A stretch of 8,357 nt of DNA from an uncultured Thermoleophilia bacterium (GTDB taxonomy: Bacteria; Actinomycetota; Thermoleophilia; UBA2241): the NCBI GenBank assembly GCA_903921965.1, contig CAIXSE010000132.1:1-8357 (forward strand), written 5' to 3'. The notes beneath the pieces are model-generated. The model was not told where the DNA came from. It saw only the letters and a program-made list of their open reading frames with translations, and did no database searches. The position numbers and the translations under genes were made by a program. Position 1 is the stretch's first letter, and each line of letters begins with the position of its first letter. This document shows positions 6,533 to 8,357 of the stretch, piece after piece.

Positions 6533-6550
6533 GCGCCTCCCCGGAGGCGC
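6533..6550 (+). terminator. Perfect hairpin after mltG, possible transcription terminator
   Basis: GCGCCTC (6533-6539) and GAGGCGC (6544-6550) form a perfect 7-bp stem around a CCCG loop, extendable by one C-G pair. It starts five bases after the mltG stop. A second GC-only palindrome (GCCCGGGC) follows at 6552-6559. No T-tract follows, so this is not a classical intrinsic terminator, but U-less hairpins have been proposed as terminators in high-GC actinobacteria. In GC-rich DNA such palindromes also arise by chance. Confidence 0.35.
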
Positions 6551-6580
6551 GGCCCGGGCAGGAGGCGTGGCTCGGGCGCC

Positions 6581-6586
6581 TAATGT
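6581..6586 (+). promoter_or_regulatory. Possible -10 element for a leaderless aroE transcript
   Basis: TAATGT matches the TANNNT form of actinobacterial -10 elements and is followed by six bases and then the A of the aroE ATG at 6593. That places the expected transcription start on the first base of the start codon. GAGGG directly abuts the ATG, so there is no properly spaced ribosome binding site, which also fits a leaderless mRNA. No convincing -35 hexamer is present (around 6558-6563 the sequence is GCAGGA). Confidence 0.35.
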
Positions 6587-6592
6587 AGAGGG

Positions 6593-7495
6593 ATGGTGCG
6601 GACGGTCCGGTGTCCGCCGACGTCGCGGGGTGACTCTCTGGAAGTCTCGGGCACCACATCTGTCGTGGGGATCATCGGCCACCCGGTGGCGCACTCCCTC
6701 TCCCCGGCGATCCACAACGCCGCGTTCCGGGCCGCCGGTCTCGACTGGGTGTACGTGCCGCTGCCGGTGACCCCGGGGGCCGAAGGCGCCGCGGTGCAGG
6801 GCCTGCGGGCCCTGGGGATGCGCGGCGCCAACGTCACGGTGCCGTACAAGGCGGCGGTCGTGCCGTTCCTCGATCGCGTCGACGGGGACGCTGCCGTGCT
6901 CGGCGCCGTCAACACGGTCGCGGTCGCCGGCGGTGACCTCGTGGGGCACAACACCGACGTCGAGGGGGTACGCGCCGCCGTGACCGCCGCCTGCGGCGAC
7001 TCGCTGCGCGGCGCGCCCGGCCTCGTGCTCGGCGCGGGCGGCGCGGCGCGCGCCGCGGCCCTCGCGCTCGCCCGCCTGGGCGTGCGGCTGACCGTCGTGA
7101 ACCGCACGCCGGCAGCCGCGGAGCGTCTGGTCGCGCTCGTGTCCGGCGCCGTACCCGCGGCGGAGTGCGCCTGGCTGCCTCTCGAGCGTCTGGACGCGAG
7201 CCTCGTCGAGACTCAGACCCTGGTCGTCAACGCCACGTCCCTGGGCATGGCGGACGCAGGTAAAGTCCCTGCAGTCTTGGCCGATACCATGACTGGACGC
7301 CAGGTGGCGTTCGACGTCGTGTACGCTCGTGGAGGGACGGACTTCCTGGAGCGCGCCCGGTCTTGCGGGGCGACCGTCGTCGACGGGCTCGAGATGTTGC
7401 TGGCCCAGGCGGCGGCTGCGTTCGAGATCTGGACCGGGGTCGTGGCTCCGTTGGAGGCGATGCGAGTAGCCTTGTGCGAGAAGCCGTATGATTGA
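6593..7495 (+). CDS. aroE: Shikimate dehydrogenase (NADP+)
   Basis: This 300-residue enzyme reduces 3-dehydroshikimate to shikimate with NADPH in the chorismate and aromatic amino acid pathway. The substrate domain shows GIIGHPVAHSLSP (26-38, with the Ser-x-Ser substrate motif), RGANVTVPYK (77-86) with catalytic Lys86, GAVNT (104-108), and HNTD (119-122) with catalytic Asp122. The cofactor domain shows LGAGGAARAAALAL (146-159), NRTPAAA (170-176, typical of NADP binding), NATSLGM (213-219), DVVY (241-244) and the closing helix DGLEMLLAQAAAAFEIWTG (264-282). About 20 residues (MVRTVRCPPTSRGDSLEVSG) precede the point where family members usually start. No ATG lies nearer; GTG at 6665 would cut into the first strand, and CTG at 6638 would need a rare start. 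The ATG at 6593 is therefore preferred, possibly leaderless. The end overlaps pilB by 8 bases. In many actinobacteria aroC and aroK follow aroE; here they do not. Confidence 0.95.
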   Translation: MVRTVRCPPTSRGDSLEVSGTTSVVGIIGHPVAHSLSPAIHNAAFRAAGLDWVYVPLPVTPGAEGAAVQGLRALGMRGANVTVPYKAAVVPFLDRVDGDAAVLGAVNTVAVAGGDLVGHNTDVEGVRAAVTAACGDSLRGAPGLVLGAGGAARAAALALARLGVRLTVVNRTPAAAERLVALVSGAVPAAECAWLPLERLDASLVETQTLVVNATSLGMADAGKVPAVLADTMTGRQVAFDVVYARGGTDFLERARSCGATVVDGLEMLLAQAAAAFEIWTGVVAPLEAMRVALCEKPYD

Positions 7496-8357
7496 CGAGG
7501 AGACGGAGGGCAGGACGGCCGCGGGGCCGCTGCTGGTGCCCGACGACGGAGGCGCATCGCTGGAACCGTTCATGACTCCACCGGGGGCCATGCCCGATCA
7601 GGGGGACACGCCCGTGCAGCGCAGCCAGGGTCCCCTCGACGATCTCGTCGAGGCGGCCGGCGCCGCCATGGGGGCGCCGGCCTCTCCTTCCGCGCCGCTC
7701 CTGAACACGGCCGCGGTGACGCCTTCCGTGGACGCGCCGCGTGCCTCCCAGCTGCGCCTCGGCGACATCCTCAAGGAGATGGGCCTGGTCACCGAGGAGC
7801 AGATCGCCGGCGCGCTGGCCAAGCAGGCCGAGACGCGCCAGCGCCTCGGGCAGATCCTCGTCGACGACGGCATCGTGACCGAGCTGGACCTGGCACGGGC
7901 GCTCGGCGCCAAGTTCGGCGTCAGCTACATCGACCTCACCGAGGTCACGCTCGACGGCGCCGCGGCCGGCTACATCGACGAGAAGCTCGCGCGCAGGTAC
8001 GGCGTGGCGCCGGTCCGCTTCCTCGACGACAACACCCTGCTGGTGGCGATGGTCGACCCGCAGAACCTGGTGGCGCTGCAGGACCTCGAGATCATCACCG
8101 GGTTCAGCATCCGCCCTGCCATCGCCAGCGCCGAGGACATCTACGGCGCCATCGCCAAGATCTACCGCGAGCGCGCCGAGATCGACGAGTCCGGCCTCGA
8201 CAGCGAGGACTTCAAAGACCTCGAGGCCGAGCCCACCGACATCCGCGAGGCCAGCGACGAGGCCCCGATCGTCAAGCTCGTCAACTCGGTGATCGCCCAG
8301 TCCGTGGACGACGGGGCGAGCGACATCCACTTCGAGCCGCAGGCCAAGGAGCTCCTC
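7488..8357 (+). CDS. pilB: Type IV pilus assembly ATPase PilB/GspE-type, 3' end beyond window
   Basis: An open frame of 290 codons runs to the window end without a stop. It encodes the N-terminal half of a PilB/GspE-family ATPase, the cytoplasmic motor for pilin or pseudopilin assembly. Residues 1-87 are Ala/Pro/Gly/Asp-rich and probably disordered. An MshEN (T2SSE_N) domain spans about 88-230: QLRLGDILKEMGL with Arg90, Leu91 and Gly92, then Gln113 exactly 23 residues after Arg90, then the second motif RLGQILVDDGIV (119-130). FGVSYIDL (143-150) and the segment LLVAMVDPQNLVALQDL (184-200) are typical of PilB/GspE. The ATPase region begins at about 259 with APIVKLVNSVIAQ and DDGASDIHFEP (274-284). 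The Walker A, Asp box and Walker B lie outside the window. The ATG at 7488 overlaps the aroE stop; the nearest purine-rich site is GAGAAG at 7478-7483, four bases away. ATG at 7572 is the next candidate. GspE of a type II secretion system cannot be fully excluded, but PilB fits an actinobacterial monoderm better. Confidence 0.92.
   Translation, partial: MIDEETEGRTAAGPLLVPDDGGASLEPFMTPPGAMPDQGDTPVQRSQGPLDDLVEAAGAAMGAPASPSAPLLNTAAVTPSVDAPRASQLRLGDILKEMGLVTEEQIAGALAKQAETRQRLGQILVDDGIVTELDLARALGAKFGVSYIDLTEVTLDGAAAGYIDEKLARRYGVAPVRFLDDNTLLVAMVDPQNLVALQDLEIITGFSIRPAIASAEDIYGAIAKIYRERAEIDESGLDSEDFKDLEAEPTDIREASDEAPIVKLVNSVIAQSVDDGASDIHFEPQAKELL

Noticed and set aside
7227..8330. A 367-codon minus-strand frame opposite the end of aroE and pilB
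   Set aside because: It is the same GC-driven mirror effect. The plus strand has clear AroE and PilB motifs throughout, and the minus frame gives only repetitive Asp/Leu/Val/Gly sequence.

Overview
The window is a high-GC stretch in which every supported gene lies on the + strand. It carries nine protein genes with almost no spacer DNA: only about 27, 30 and 64 bases are clearly non-coding outside very short gaps. The gene order (DUF948 protein, small membrane protein, alaS, ruvX, mltG, aroE) matches a well-known chromosomal block of Actinomycetota. GC-rich third positions and frequent GTG starts fit this. Two features point away from Streptomyces or Mycobacterium and towards a deeper lineage such as Coriobacteriia or Thermoleophilia: a type IV pilus ATPase gene follows aroE directly, and AlaRS carries a cysteine-rich segment. 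The class-level placement is an inference. No mobile element, tRNA, rRNA or CRISPR array is visible.

Region 1 (1-961) encodes two membrane-anchored envelope proteins. One is a DUF948 protein with a long disordered tail. The other is an 89-residue single-pass protein in the position where actinobacteria usually carry a DUF6167/YtxH-like protein. Region 2 (970-2294) is a regulatory pair: a SpoIIAB/RsbW-type protein that has lost its visible ATP-binding motifs, and a complete SigB/SigF/SigG-family sigma factor whose GTG start overlaps the partner's stop codon. It sits between the small membrane protein and alaS.

Region 3 (2325-6528) is the housekeeping core: alanyl-tRNA synthetase, the YqgF/RuvX RNase-H-like nuclease, and the peptidoglycan lytic transglycosylase MltG. 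These are joined by a TGAGTG junction and an 11-base overlap. The 64-base gap after mltG holds a perfect hairpin and a TAATGT -10-like element exactly six bases before the aroE ATG. This suggests a transcript boundary and possibly a leaderless aroE mRNA.

Region 4 (6593-8357) has aroE (shikimate dehydrogenase), overlapping by 8 bases a PilB/GspE-type ATPase gene that runs off the window. PilB starts with a disordered leader and an MshEN domain whose first motif has the Arg-Leu-Gly and Gln spacing associated with cyclic-di-GMP binding.

Most of this is a conserved actinobacterial block. The least ordinary part is the sigma module: its SpoIIAB-like partner keeps the equivalents of SpoIIAB Arg20 and Glu46 but has Thr in place of Asn50, no recognisable G1 or G2 box, and a His/Cys cluster where the G2/ATP-lid region would be.
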